Source: Glandiceps talaboti
Lineage: Eukaryota > Hemichordata > Enteropneusta > Spengelidae
Assembly (NCBI RefSeq): GCF_964340395.1
Contig: NC_135559.1
Location: 18,325,050-18,389,049 of the forward strand
Reading direction: 5' to 3'
Length of the DNA stretch: 64,000 bases
A program made the translations under genes and the position numbers. How positions within the stretch are numbered: position 1 is the stretch's first letter; every line of letters starts with the position of its first letter. The notes under the pieces are model-generated. The model was not told the DNA's origin. It saw nothing but the letters and a program-made list of their open reading frames with translations, and did not search any database. This document shows positions 11,724 through 22,249 of this stretch, piece by piece.

Positions 11724-11737
11724 AGTCTAGCTCTCTA

Positions 11738-14090
11738 GGTATTATTATTATTATTTATTATTAATCTTTATTTATTAATCTCGATAACTCCATAGGTTTT
11801 TAAACCTCTTTTCGTGGAGGTCGAGATACATCAAAATACAAAATAACAACACAATTACATACACGGCAATACAGTGCACTACAAATATTCAATACCAAAC
11901 AAACACTAAAAATTGACATTGGTGACAATCAAAAGAGGAATAAAATTTCAATAGACTGTTTAAAATACATTTACAGATACAATAAGTACAATTGACTTAA
12001 AATGATTCATCCACATACTTTGTAAATAAGAAATTATAGCAATCCCTCTTAAAAACATCAACTGCATCTATTTTACGCAAATGTACAGGTAGATTATTAA
12101 ACTCTTTGGCTCCTCTTACTGTAAATGACTTTTTAAAAAACTCAGTTTTAGCTCTAGGTATTTCTAAAAGGTACTGATCAACTGACCGTAAAATTCGTGT
12201 GGGACAGTATAGGTTAAACAGAGCATTTACATTATCAGGTGCAACTTTTTTTATAGCTTTAAATACAAGGACAAGTCTGTTTAACTGTAGTTTTAATGTC
12301 AGGGGTAACCATTTTAGACGAAGATAAAGATCTTTTGTTGGTACTGTATGATCAGTGTCTAGAATTAATCTCATACAGCGTCTTTGAATACGCTCTAATA
12401 CTTGAATGTTAACAGCCGATGTAGTACCCCACACATTAGAACAGTAGCATAAATAGGGTAGAATAAAGCTACAGTAAAATATTTTTCTGGAATGTACTGT
12501 AAGGAAATGTTTCATTCTCGATAAAAGATATAGATTTGGCTTTACTTTGGATTCTATATACCTTATGTGATCAGACCACTCCAGGTTATGCTGTAACATA
12601 ACACCAAGTAATTTTTCGCTCTTTACACAGTCTAATTGTATATTATTAACAGAAACGTCAAGACACTGTGTATGCAAGTGTGATCGTTTTTGTACAGTTG
12701 TAATCAACATCGATTTAGATTTGGTACCATTAATACAGAGCTTATTGTCTGAGACCCAGCGACTAATACTCGTTAGATCTTTGTTAATTGCTGATGTAAT
12801 TTTAACAATGCTGTTATCAGAAGCATATACGGTTGTGTCGTCAGCAAATGATATGGAACTGGTATCATTCAAATATAAAGGTAAATCGTTGACATATGTA
12901 ATGAACAACAGGGGTCCGAGGATCAAACCCTGTGGGACACCAACATCTACATTTGTAATATCAGAACAATGATCTTTATATTTCACATATTGTTTCCGAT
13001 GCGTCAAATATGAATTAAAAAATAATAATGCATGATCGGTACAACCGTATAGTTTGAGCTTTGAAAGCAAAATTTTATGATTGACCAAATCAAATGCTTT
13101 ACTGAGATCTAAAAGTACGGCACCAGTCAGATTCCCTTTATCTATTTGTTGCGACCAATCACTTACGAGAGAAATCAAAGCTGATTCACATGAGTGACCC
13201 GCTCTAAACCCTGATTGGTTACTGAGGAACAGATTATTGTAATCCATATATGCACTAAAACTGTTATGAATATGACGTTCAAAGATTTTCGATAGCACAG
13301 GCAGAATACTAATTGGTCGATAATTACTTAGGATGTTTTTTGGTCCCTTTTTATAGACTGGGACTAATCTAGCTAGTTTTCACATAGAGGGGAAATGAGC
13401 TCTATTAATACAGTGATTGAGTACACCAGTAAGAGAAGATGCAATAACATTCGCTGACATCCTTAGAAACTGAGCTGGAATACAATCAGTACCAGTGGAC
13501 TTTTTAGTGTCTAGTGACAACAACTGAGATGTAACAAAGTCCTGCGACAGAGATGGAATATTAAGAAATGAGACCGGACTTTTACGCATATCAACTAATT
13601 CGATAATCTTATCAAAATTATAAGTGGAATTTGATGTCCCTGAGTTGTTAGTCGGTAGATGATCATTAACAACTGACTTGAAATAATCACTAAATGAATT
13701 TGCTATCACTGATGGATCACTTACATAATTTTGACCAATTACATATTGTTCTGCAGTAGCAACCTTCTTTGATGGAAAAATATCTTTGAATGCATTCCAA
13801 AATTTGTGAATGTCCGTCTGATCAGCAGACGGGATGTTGTTATAATAAGAACGTTTTGTGCAAAAAATCAACCTTTTCACATTTGATCTCCAATATCTGT
13901 AGGCCTCATAATCGTTTTTCTTATCAATTCTGTCTCGAATACGAATGGCATCAGCAATTTCTTTATTCCACCATTCAGGTAGACAGAGATGACGGACACG
14001 TTTCTCTTTCAAAGGTGCGTGCTGATCCAAGACTTTTAGAAACAAATCAACCCAAACAGTGAGCATATGTATTTAATGTGGACCAAAGAG
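11738..14090 (-). mobile_element. CR1/L2-like LINE, 5'-truncated
   Basis: A non-LTR retrotransposon inserted in the nuclease gene in the same orientation as that gene. The 3' end is an (AAT)n tail on the minus strand (ATTATTATT at 11740-11755 on +). The 3' UTR is about 240 bases, followed upstream by the reverse-transcriptase frame. The endonuclease domain is missing, as expected from incomplete reverse transcription. The 5' junction is only approximate, between 14067 and 14090. Confidence 0.82.
11997..14066 (-). pseudogene. LINE reverse transcriptase, one nonsense codon
   Basis: From 14066: a linker region (LDQHAPLKEKRVRHLCLPEW, KSTGTDCIPAQFLR), then LVPVYKKGPKN, YRPISILP, NQSGFRAGHSCESAL, LLDLSKAFDLVNH, GVPQGLILGPLLF and the catalytic SFADDTTVYA, then the C-terminal region LKWLPLTLKLQLNRLVLVFK. 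These blocks are typical of the CR1/L2/Rex group. The frame is one continuous reading frame except for a TGA at 13378-13380, where tryptophan would fit. So little decay suggests a young insertion, younger than the element it sits in. Confidence 0.9.
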
Positions 14091-16532
14091 GTATTTAAAG
14101 AAACAAATACACATCTTTGTCACTTTATATCTGCAGTATTTCTTTATACAAAGCTGAATAGACAACAGTTTGTTTGGTGTTCACAATTACATTTGTAAAT
14201 GAATATTAAATGTTGGACATATTGGAAAATCATTATTAGTGCGATTATAATTTTATTTTATTTTTTTACATATTATGAAACATTTTTTTTTGATAATAAA
14301 ATTATGACAGCATAAAGGTCTGAGCAAGATGCACTGAAAGTTATTTTCTGTTTCAATTATGTCTTGGTTCGGCCAAATTTCCACTAGATTGACTGGACAA
14401 AATTTACACCTTCGTAATACAAAGATTAAAGATTAATTGCTCAATGTGTTTTTTCCCAAAAAGGGAGATGAGCTGGTGATGAAAACATAGTGTCTACAAG
14501 CTTTTTATTCCAGTGGATGAATTCAAAATCATTCCATGTATTCTGTATCACCAGTCAGTAAATATGCTACATGTACCAAAAGATTACAGATCTATCTGTA
14601 ATCATAAACTTGACGTTACATGTACTTCTTATCTGATACATTTTGTATGGTCATTTGTCTAAATTAGATATAAATCATGGGAATAATGTGCTTCAATGTT
14701 TTCTGTCTTGTTCTACACCATTACTGTCGTTGACATCACAAAACTTATGATAGTAAATGATCAAACAGACATACAGTAATGGCTGCTTAGTACAATGTGT
14801 CTTATTCTCTGATCATACTAATAAGAGATATGCAGTAATCTTCAATGTAGTTCCACTTACTTATAACATACATGTATACCAAGTCAAACAACACAAATTG
14901 ATTTGATGCAATGTCACTGTTGTATTTAAAAGTACATGGACAAAGGTCGGTTCCACATTTTGTCTGTAGAGGAGAAAAATTTACTGTGATAGTCAATTTC
15001 ATTCAGGCTTCAACTCGCACCATAATCAGAACTATCCATTCCTTGTCAATTTCACACTTGGTTTCTACATATGGTAATTATGCATCACCTACAATGCTTT
15101 CTCACAGAATGATTTTATTTGAATTTTCTTTCAACTGAATATGCATGTGCAGTGTTTGTGCCGCTGATTGCACGATGAGATGGTCAACTATCAAATTTAT
15201 TTATTGACTGGCGACTCAGTTTTATGCTACTTTAGGCAAACTGGCGACTCCAAATTTGGAATCAAGCCTTTCATCAACGAGCGACAAACTAGCGAATGTG
15301 TCAAAATTATTCACTGCTTAGGAGTTATCTCAGAGGTCACCGTTATATACTCCATTAATACTCAACTATTTTCAAAGACGAAGTGTGAACCGACCAAAGC
15401 TGATGATATACATTGATATCTGTGTACAGTAATGTGTGAATTACATGCCAAACATGATGTTGACTTTCAACTAGAATTCTTCAGCATTGTCAAAAAAGCA
15501 TAACAGCCTCATATACCTTTTGATAAAATGGTGACATTTTGTATGATCATTAGCTTTCTGTTCAACTTTACTCTGAAAACACTTTTAGTTAGTAGTTTGT
15601 ATCGTAAATTGTACGACAATGAAAACATGTATTTTCCAAAATAGTGGGTAATGACATCACAAACTATCGCAGGGTTTTGGAGTCCTGAGCAGCAAGGTAT
15701 AGCAGGTCTCATGTATACAAGATTTTGTCGAGATGTGTATGTCAGAACATATACACAACTTTTCACAGTTTTGAAACTACTCATCTGTGGATATTTAGTT
15801 TGAAACAATTTTAGCTTTTCTGAGAAATGAATCAAAAACTGTGATTGAAAAAATTCAGTGTGCAAAGATTGAGTTTAGAGAGATTAAAAGATTTAGAGAA
15901 GGGTTACAATACAGAAAGTTCTGTGGACAAGTCTTATTCTAATTTCTAGTAATATACAAATATAAAGGCAACAATATCATACTTTTGCTAACAGAAAGTC
16001 CACACATATCAACTCAAATATTTCATGATTTTAGCATATGATGATTTAAAAGGGTCACCAAATACAGACATTTCAATTCTAAAATCTTACTTCAGCTTCT
16101 GAAACACTACAACCCCCCAACCCACCCACCGTGGACTTGTGACTTTCATTTTCAGCTAACCATTGTTGTTGTCATTAGCCAGAGTGACTAACCCCCATAC
16201 ACAGCCAGAGCAAACGCTGCATGTGTGAGACAAATGTAGAATATTATGTCAGTGGCAACAATTAAACCACAATAGAAAGGGAAAAATTTCTACAACATAA
16301 TTTACTTAAAATTAGAAATATAATAGTGGTCATTGTATATGTAAATTGAGGTCTCTATGGGTCAATAGTTCATATATTGTACCATGTGACATGGTCTAAG
16401 CCAATCACAGAAGGCTGTATGAAAACGATGTATTATTCAAAAGTGATATTTACTTTTTTCTAAGGTACAAACTACATGTAATCTAACATATCAGTTATCT
16501 CTTTAACATTTCTATGCATGTTTTACCAATAG
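14091..16532 (+). other. 3' part of intron B
   Basis: No gene supported; frames are short and unconserved. The last ~240 bases (from about 16295) are conserved upstream of exon 2 in genes C, D and E and contain 'ggtctctatgggtcaatagttcat' and 'catggtctaagccaatcaca', ending in TTTTACCAATAG, the splice acceptor. Confidence 0.55.
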
Positions 16533-17598
16533 ATATGTGAAATCAGAAACCATAGATGACCAGTATCAACAAGACATGCAGGATCTGACAAGTGGACAGG
16601 ACAAACGTGTGACATCAGAAACCATAGATGGACAGTATCTTCAAAACTCAGAGGAGATGACAACTGGACAGGATAGATGTGTGCCATTAGAAACCATAGA
16701 TGACCAGTATCAACAAGACTCACAGGATCTGACAACTGGACAGGGTAGATGTGTGACATTGGAAACAACAGATGACCAGTATCAACAAGACACAGAGGAT
16801 GTGACAACTGGACAGGGTGTGGCAACAGAAACCACAGATGATCAGTATCAACAAGACACAAAGGAGGTTACAACTGGACAGGACAAACATGTGAAATCAG
16901 AAACCATAGATGACCAGTACCTTCAAATCTCAGAGGAGATGACAACTGGACAGGATATGTATGTGAAATCAGAAACCAGAGATGACCAGTATCAACAAGA
17001 CTCGGAGGAGGTGATGACAGGCCAAGAACTTGGAACCGACTTTCACTCAGCTGATAATCACCAACTATTAAGAACAGAAAAACATTCTGAAAGACCATTT
17101 GTATGTAAGGAGTGTGGTAAAGGGTTTAATAGCAATAACAGTTTAAAGGCACACATAAGAATCCATACAAATGAAAGACCATTTGTATGTAAGGAGTGTG
17201 GTAAAAAATTTACTTGGAACAGCACTTTAAAGGCACACATAATAATCCATAGAAATGAAAGACTATTTGTATGTAAGGAGTGTGGTAAAGGGTTTAATAG
17301 CAATAGCAGTTTAAAGGCACACATAAGAATCCATACAAATGAAAGACCATTTGTATGTGAGGAGTGTGGTAAAGCATTTAAATGGAGTGACAATCTAAAT
17401 ACACATAGAAGAATCCATACAAATGAAAGGCCATTTATATGTAAGGAGTGTGGTAAAGGGTTTAATAGCAGTAGTGATTTAAAGAGACATAGAAGAATCC
17501 ATACAAATGAAAGACCATATGTATGTAAGGAGTGTGGTAAAGGGTTTAATACGAGTGGGAGTTTAAAGACACATAGAAGAATCCATACAAATGAATGA
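16533..17598 (+). CDS. C2H2 zinc-finger gene B, exon 2
   Basis: The acceptor AG at 16531-16532 is followed by seven acidic repeats of ~24 residues (SETIDDQYQQD... TTGQDR), the largest number in the window. Only some keep the lysine of the VKSE motif; others read TSE, PLE, TLE or ATE. The repeats run directly into six C2H2 fingers because the ~150-residue spacer of the other genes is missing after NHQLLRTEKHSE (near 17090). It ends at a TGA inside a linker (HTNE-stop), the same place as gene D. Gene B exon 1 is frameshifted, so this exon may be untranslated or used from an internal start. Confidence 0.9.
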
Positions 17599-18923
17599 CC
17601 ATTTTTACGTGGAGAGTGTGGTAAAGGGTTTAATATCAATGGCAGTTTAAAGAGACATAGAAGAATCCATTTGTAAAGACCATGTGTATATAAGGAGTGT
17701 GGTAAAGGGTTTAAGAAAAGCAATGCACTGAAGAAACATTTAAGAATCCATACAAATGAAAGACCATTTTACATAAAGAAAGTGTGGTAAAGGGTTTAAA
17801 CAAAGTATCACTCTGAAAATCCACACAAATGAAAGCATGGTTATATGTAAAGAATACATGTATGTTAAACATTGTAAGTATAGTGGTAGTATGATAGCAT
17901 ATAAAAAGAAGCTGGAAATATAGAATACATTCAATGTAGATTGTTGCAAACAAAGTGACTGCCCGAAGGCACTTACAGAAACTATACTAAAGAAAAGGTT
18001 TCACCAAAGCAACACAATGAAAATATTACCTATATAATCCACAGAAAATAATCAAATGGTCAGATGTTTATGACAAGGTTTTTCCAATAAAGAGAGAAAC
18101 TTAACAAGGCGTGTGACAAGCTAACCAAACAAATTTTAGATGATAAATATTTAATTTTATTTTCCATGTTCCTCTGAAAGATTTTCTTTTCTCATGGTAG
18201 TGATTTTCCTTACAGTGATACATATTAAGTAAAACAAAATGTTACAGTTTGGCAGAAGTATCGATTTTGTCTGGTTTTTCAAGGTATTATTTTTCAAATT
18301 TCTGGACAATCTCATGAAAAGTAATAAATATGTGCTTATTAAATCCTCTCATTAGCATAATTTGGGTAATTTTTCCTTGATTTTTATTTGTTTTACAAGG
18401 ATTTGCCTATGAGAATTGGAATTTGATGTACATCTTTTATTGACGGAGTAAAATTTGTGCTTATTAAATTTCATTGACTAATAAGCATTTAATTGATATA
18501 AAATTGTTAATTTGTATGATTTCTCAATAAAAGTTAATTTTACAGTACAAAAGTTGTTCATTTAGCAGACAAGAAAAATGTTATCTCATGGAATGTATGC
18601 CTTTTGCCCTGAAATAAATAACTTTGCATGTATTTACACCAAGTTTTATGAGTATCAAATTTTGCATGTATTTTTGAATTTAATCACCAAAAAATGTGTT
18701 TGAAGGGATTTGAGATTGGTGACCAGCTCGAAATTATCCTACTGAAAATTTGTTTAGAAGGCATGTTTTATATTCAGCACCATCAAATTGAAAAAGTTGT
18801 CTTCCAACTGTTATCCAGAATGCCCCGAGCAGGCACAATTTCTTCGATGATAACAAGACTAATTCATTTTTTAGCAGAACTCAATTGATCATGAGTTTAA
18901 TATACAGGAGTGGGTAGGTATGG

Positions 18924-18925
<2 letters not shown>
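17599..18925 (+). other. Decayed fingers and 3' flank of gene B
   Basis: Bases 17599-17860 still show finger remnants in broken frames ([28 protein letters not shown]). After that comes the 3' flank shared with gene A, with AATAAA at 18526-18531. No other gene is seen. Confidence 0.7.

Positions 18926-18961
<36 letters not shown>
18926..18961. repeat. TG microsatellite
   Basis: Perfect (TG)n in the conserved region upstream of exon 1; homologous TG runs are at 2848, 45402-45490 and 63517-63584 with different lengths. Confidence 0.95.
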
Positions 18962-18962
<1 letters not shown>

Positions 18963-19443
18963 ACAAAATGATTAAATCTTTCAAACTACTGTAAGCAAAC
19001 TTTTGAAATTATGTTGGAATCGTCACGGCAAGTGTCAATAAAGAATGATTCTTTACATGCTATCCATCGCTCTCAGGATATGCAAATTCGATATAAAAAG
19101 GTATTTTAAGAGTAAAGACAAATATGTGGAACTATAAAACTATTGCGATTGCGAGGTATATGTTGGTTTGATTTGAAATGTGGTGGGCATGTTTCTGGGA
19201 ATGTGTACATTAAGTGTTCATGAAATAGTGACATTACTAGGCAAATTTCGTTTAAAATGTATTTTTCTGTCAAAAATGTTGAACTTCAAATCTGTCTGTG
19301 TGTCTATCTAATACGTGTTTCTTTATCTGTCATTCTGTCTGTCAATCTCAATCTGTGCGAATCGAATGTACTCAATATGAATCCGAGCTTGCCTGGCGAG
19401 TGCCAACTATCCCACAATACACCACGGTTTACTTCGATCAAAC
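18962..19443 (+). promoter_or_regulatory. Upstream region and promoter of ZNF gene C
   Basis: This ~480-base block is shared with genes D, E and F. It contains AAATGTGGTGGG..., AATAGTGACA, the 'tgtctatctaatacgtgtttc' pyrimidine-rich stretch and the ZNF143-like CAACTATCCCACAATACA. An upstream ATG at 19378 opens a frame that overlaps and runs past the main start codon (see findings). Promoter function is inferred from conservation and position. Confidence 0.55.
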
Positions 19444-19748
19444 ATGGCGGCGCCCGTCAGTGCAAACAATACACTGATCGATCTAGATGTTACGTACGAT
19501 GTGTGGCATAACAGTAAAGCTATTGGCTACTCAGAAGTTCCAAGTAGTGTGTTTGCTTTACACATTATACAAATTCACAGACAGTACTGTGAGGAATGTT
19601 TCCCAAGTGATTGTCAACAACAAGATGGTGACCGCAGTCATGGCTTCCTCTCCCGTGGTGTTAGCCAGAGACAAGTCAAAATGGAGACATCGACAGAGTA
19701 TGACACCCTAAGTGATGATATATCACAGTCTACGTCTATTACAATGAA
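19444..19748 (+). CDS. ZNF gene C, exon 1 (N-terminal domain)
   Basis: Starts at ATGGCGGCGCCC in a strong initiation context. It encodes ~101 residues: a conserved hydrophobic/helical block (TLIDLDVTYDVWHNSKAIGY, SEVPSSVFALHIIQIH, QYCEECFPSDC) that I do not recognise, then RQVKMETSTEYDTLSDDIS, whose VKME is a SUMO-acceptor-like motif and resembles the first exon-2 repeat. The exon ends ...ATGAA before gtaagt (19749), and AA joins the A of exon 2 to make Lys, giving SITMKYMKSETIDD across the junction. The frame is intact. Confidence 0.85.
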
Positions 19749-20176
19749 GTAAGTCAGTTTAATATATGGTCTGCATTGTTCATTTCGGGGTGAACCATTT
19801 GATTTCGGAGGGGGGGGGGGGGTGAAAGAAAAAAATCTGTCGTTGGATGGAGGAAAACGAATAATTTCGTAATAGCTTGAGAAAAAAATGTTCAAACAGA
19901 AAGTAAAAAAAAAAATTGTTGTGATGTGCTGAAATCAGCGGTAGAGTTGACTTCTCAAACAGAGGGGCCCTCTATCACAGAGGTCGCAGAGCCTACAGAG
20001 ATTAGACCCTACGTCAGACCCTGAGAGGTTTACTTAAAAGATATTGTCCAAATCAATCATTTCGTAAAGGTTAAAGCTATCCTGATGACCTTTTCATCAT
20101 GTACAAGTTAAAACGTCCATGTATATGAAGATGTACACGAACGGCCCGTTCGAAATATTCCTGATAAACTTGACTT

Positions 20177-20213
20177 TATCACGGTTACTACAAAAGATTT
20201 TGTAGTAATCGTG
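20177..20213. repeat. Short hairpin
   Basis: TCACGGTTACTACAAAA pairs with TTTTGTAGTAATCGTGA with one mismatch and a 2-3 base loop. Confidence 0.6.
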
Positions 20214-20593
20214 ACTTTATCGATCAGAGCTGAGACTGAGCCCTCATCCTACCTCAGAGCAGAAGAATATTTGCTCAGAGCAAAGTAGTGCGCTATATTT
20301 ATGCTTATTACATTTATTTGTGACCACGTCTACGTAATTCCCTACTGAAAACGTATTTACAAATAAATTTATTAAAAAAACTTATTAGCACATGTATATT
20401 AAAGTTTGTTGAACAAGAAAGACAACTACAGAGTGATACAGTGATACATTCAAAAAAGAGTGTTCGGTCTTACCATCATTTCGGACGACATAGTTGCATG
20501 AGTTGAGTGTGTACGCAGTAGTAATGATGGCGAGTTACGAACTATTTTCATGGATACAACCTAGCATCCTAGTTCCTACGCATGTTACAAATT

Positions 20594-20628
20594 TTCTAGC
20601 AGTTACGGCATCCCCGTAACTGCTAGAA
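20594..20628. repeat. Short perfect hairpin
   Basis: TTCTAGCAGTTACGG and CCGTAACTGCTAGAA are perfect 15-base arms separated by five bases. Confidence 0.65.
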
Positions 20629-20778
20629 ACTGCCGAAGTCAACATCGTTTAGATGTATAAACGTTTACTAATGTTGTCGGGGGGGGGGGGGGGGGGGGAG
20701 TTGAAAATGGGCGAGTTGAAATTGGGGCGAGTTGAAATGGGACGACTTGAAATTGGGACGAAGTGAATTGCAATCTAT

Positions 20779-20866
20779 ACAATCGCGTTTACCATATAAC
20801 CACAGGGTTGTTAATTCAAGTTTGTTAATAAGTGGAAGCATTTTCCAAAGCTGGTTCAAACTTGAT
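20779..20866 (+). repeat. Intron segment shared with intron E next to the RAG element
   Basis: Runs from 'gcgtttaccatataaccacag' to 'ttttccaaagctggtt' and matches 50878-50962 closely. In intron E the match stops where RAG1-like coding begins, so this copy shows the host sequence at that junction. Confidence 0.7.
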
Positions 20867-21503
20867 TATTTTGTTAAATTGGTATAATAAATTGGTTTAA
20901 AGGTCAGTTAGCCAAGTGTCCGGTTTGTCAATGTTATTGACCGTGGTATTAGGGTAGGTCAGCAGGGAAGACATTGATGATACGTCCCCTGGTCGATACC
21001 TAGTTGACCCTTCTTTTAAGATGTTTTGGACTGGCTTTTGTGGTCAATCATCACTGTTCAGTTGCAGTAATGTCTAACAATACAACGTTCTCGCATTTGT
21101 ATGGCTTAACATTTAATATTGTTCATCAAGCAGAGATGCTAGTATTTCAATCACATTATGATCAGCAAGGCTACTTTCAGCCTTGCATTTGGAGACAGAG
21201 GACTTCAGTTTAGTTGTGAAAAGTATGTCTTTAAGATTTTGGAGTGTCTCATGACCGGTGCCTGTCAGCAGCATAACGTGCTTGTACTACACCATACATC
21301 ATACATGTACATGTGGCCATAACTTTAACGTGACGGTGTACATGTGGGTACGCCCACTTGTTGGAAAAGACATGAGCTATCACACGTAAGTTAACAGTTT
21401 TGATATAATGTTTGAGCAATCAATTTCAAAGGTAATAAGAACGTGTATATATTTGACACCGAAACACGTCATGAGGACGTCAAAAGCCTGGGTCAAAGGT
21501 CAT

Positions 21504-21554
21504 GCCTGTCACCAGCACGATGTGTACGATGTGCACAATGTGCTGGTGACAGGC
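21504..21554. repeat. Perfect 15-base inverted repeat
   Basis: GCCTGTCACCAGCAC (21504-21518) and GTGCTGGTGACAGGC (21540-21554) with a 21-base loop. A related GCCTGTCAGCAGCA occurs near 21263. Confidence 0.65.
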
Positions 21555-21659
21555 GCCAGGTTCCAGGTTCCAGCACAACATGTTTCCTCTGCTATGATTG
21601 GTTTGGTCAGGTAGAGTTGGTTCAAGGTTACATTATTTTCTAGCAGTTCCCGATGTTTT

Positions 21660-22090
21660 GTTAATGCATCTTTTAGTTTAGACGCTTTGATGTTGGGACT
21701 ATATATGTTGTTTTGAAGACTTGAGGAATCTCTTGAGTTGGTGTCTGATTTTGGAGATAAGTCCCCTCATAACGGACCTAACGAACGGATCAATTCTGAT
21801 TTGTTGTATCCTCTTTGAGTCAAATTATTTAAGAAGAATTTCAATTTGTTTTGGAAATCTTCTTTGTTGCTGCCCGTTCATACCTCATTGTTTTGCCTGT
21901 AATAACAACCCATTAAAGTCCAAATTTGGGTGGCATAATTGTTTGTGGAGGTACTGAAAAGTGTCAGTCAGTTTGGTGTAGTCTGAATGACCAGTTTGAG
22001 GAATGCAATGTCAGCTATCTCTGGAGAAGCTGGTGAGCCCATACTACAACCTCATGTTTGTTTGTAGACATCTACAAACAGAGGCTACTA
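21660..22090 (-). pseudogene. Possible reverse transcriptase fragment (Penelope-like?)
   Basis: On the minus strand around 22010-22050 the frame reads GCSMGSPASPEIADIAF, the MGSP...P..A block of Penelope-like and related reverse transcriptases, preceded by YKQT. Downstream the frame breaks repeatedly and no further motif is certain. One motif only, so the class is tentative. Confidence 0.35.
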
Positions 22091-22249
22091 GAGGAAAACC
22101 ACCGTTTGTATTTTCTCTTGGATTTATTTATAATTTACCAAGGTGTTTAAGGTGTGTTTCGTGTTTTTGTCTTGAAAATTTCTTCTATCCATATCGGGAG
22201 ATTATTCTCAAGACTTTATTTGGTAAAACTATACAACATGTAGTTCTCT

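Larger units (their letters stand above)
7225..11737. mobile_element. ISL2EU-like DNA transposon (transposase plus YqaJ nuclease), decayed
   Basis: A DDE transposase of the HTH/DDE_Tnp_4 type (+) and a convergent YqaJ-type nuclease gene (-) lie tail to tail, about 310 bases apart. This pairing is what I know from ISL2EU (IS4EU) elements of animals. The element sits in intron B. The 5' part of the nuclease gene is broken by a LINE at 11738. Terminal repeats were not identified, so the outer limits given are only the coding limits. Confidence 0.75.

Noticed and set aside
17058-17723. Long minus-strand open frame resembling a Leu-rich membrane protein
   Set aside because: It is the antisense of the zinc-finger array; the repeating pattern mirrors the 84-base finger period. 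The same artefact occurs at 34688-35338, 26069-26320 and 1155-1702.
19378-19511. MNPSLPGECQLSHN frame as the true N-terminus of the ZNF proteins
   Set aside because: In genes C and D it is out of frame with the conserved domain, and conservation at protein level starts at MAAP. Retained only as a uORF/extension finding.
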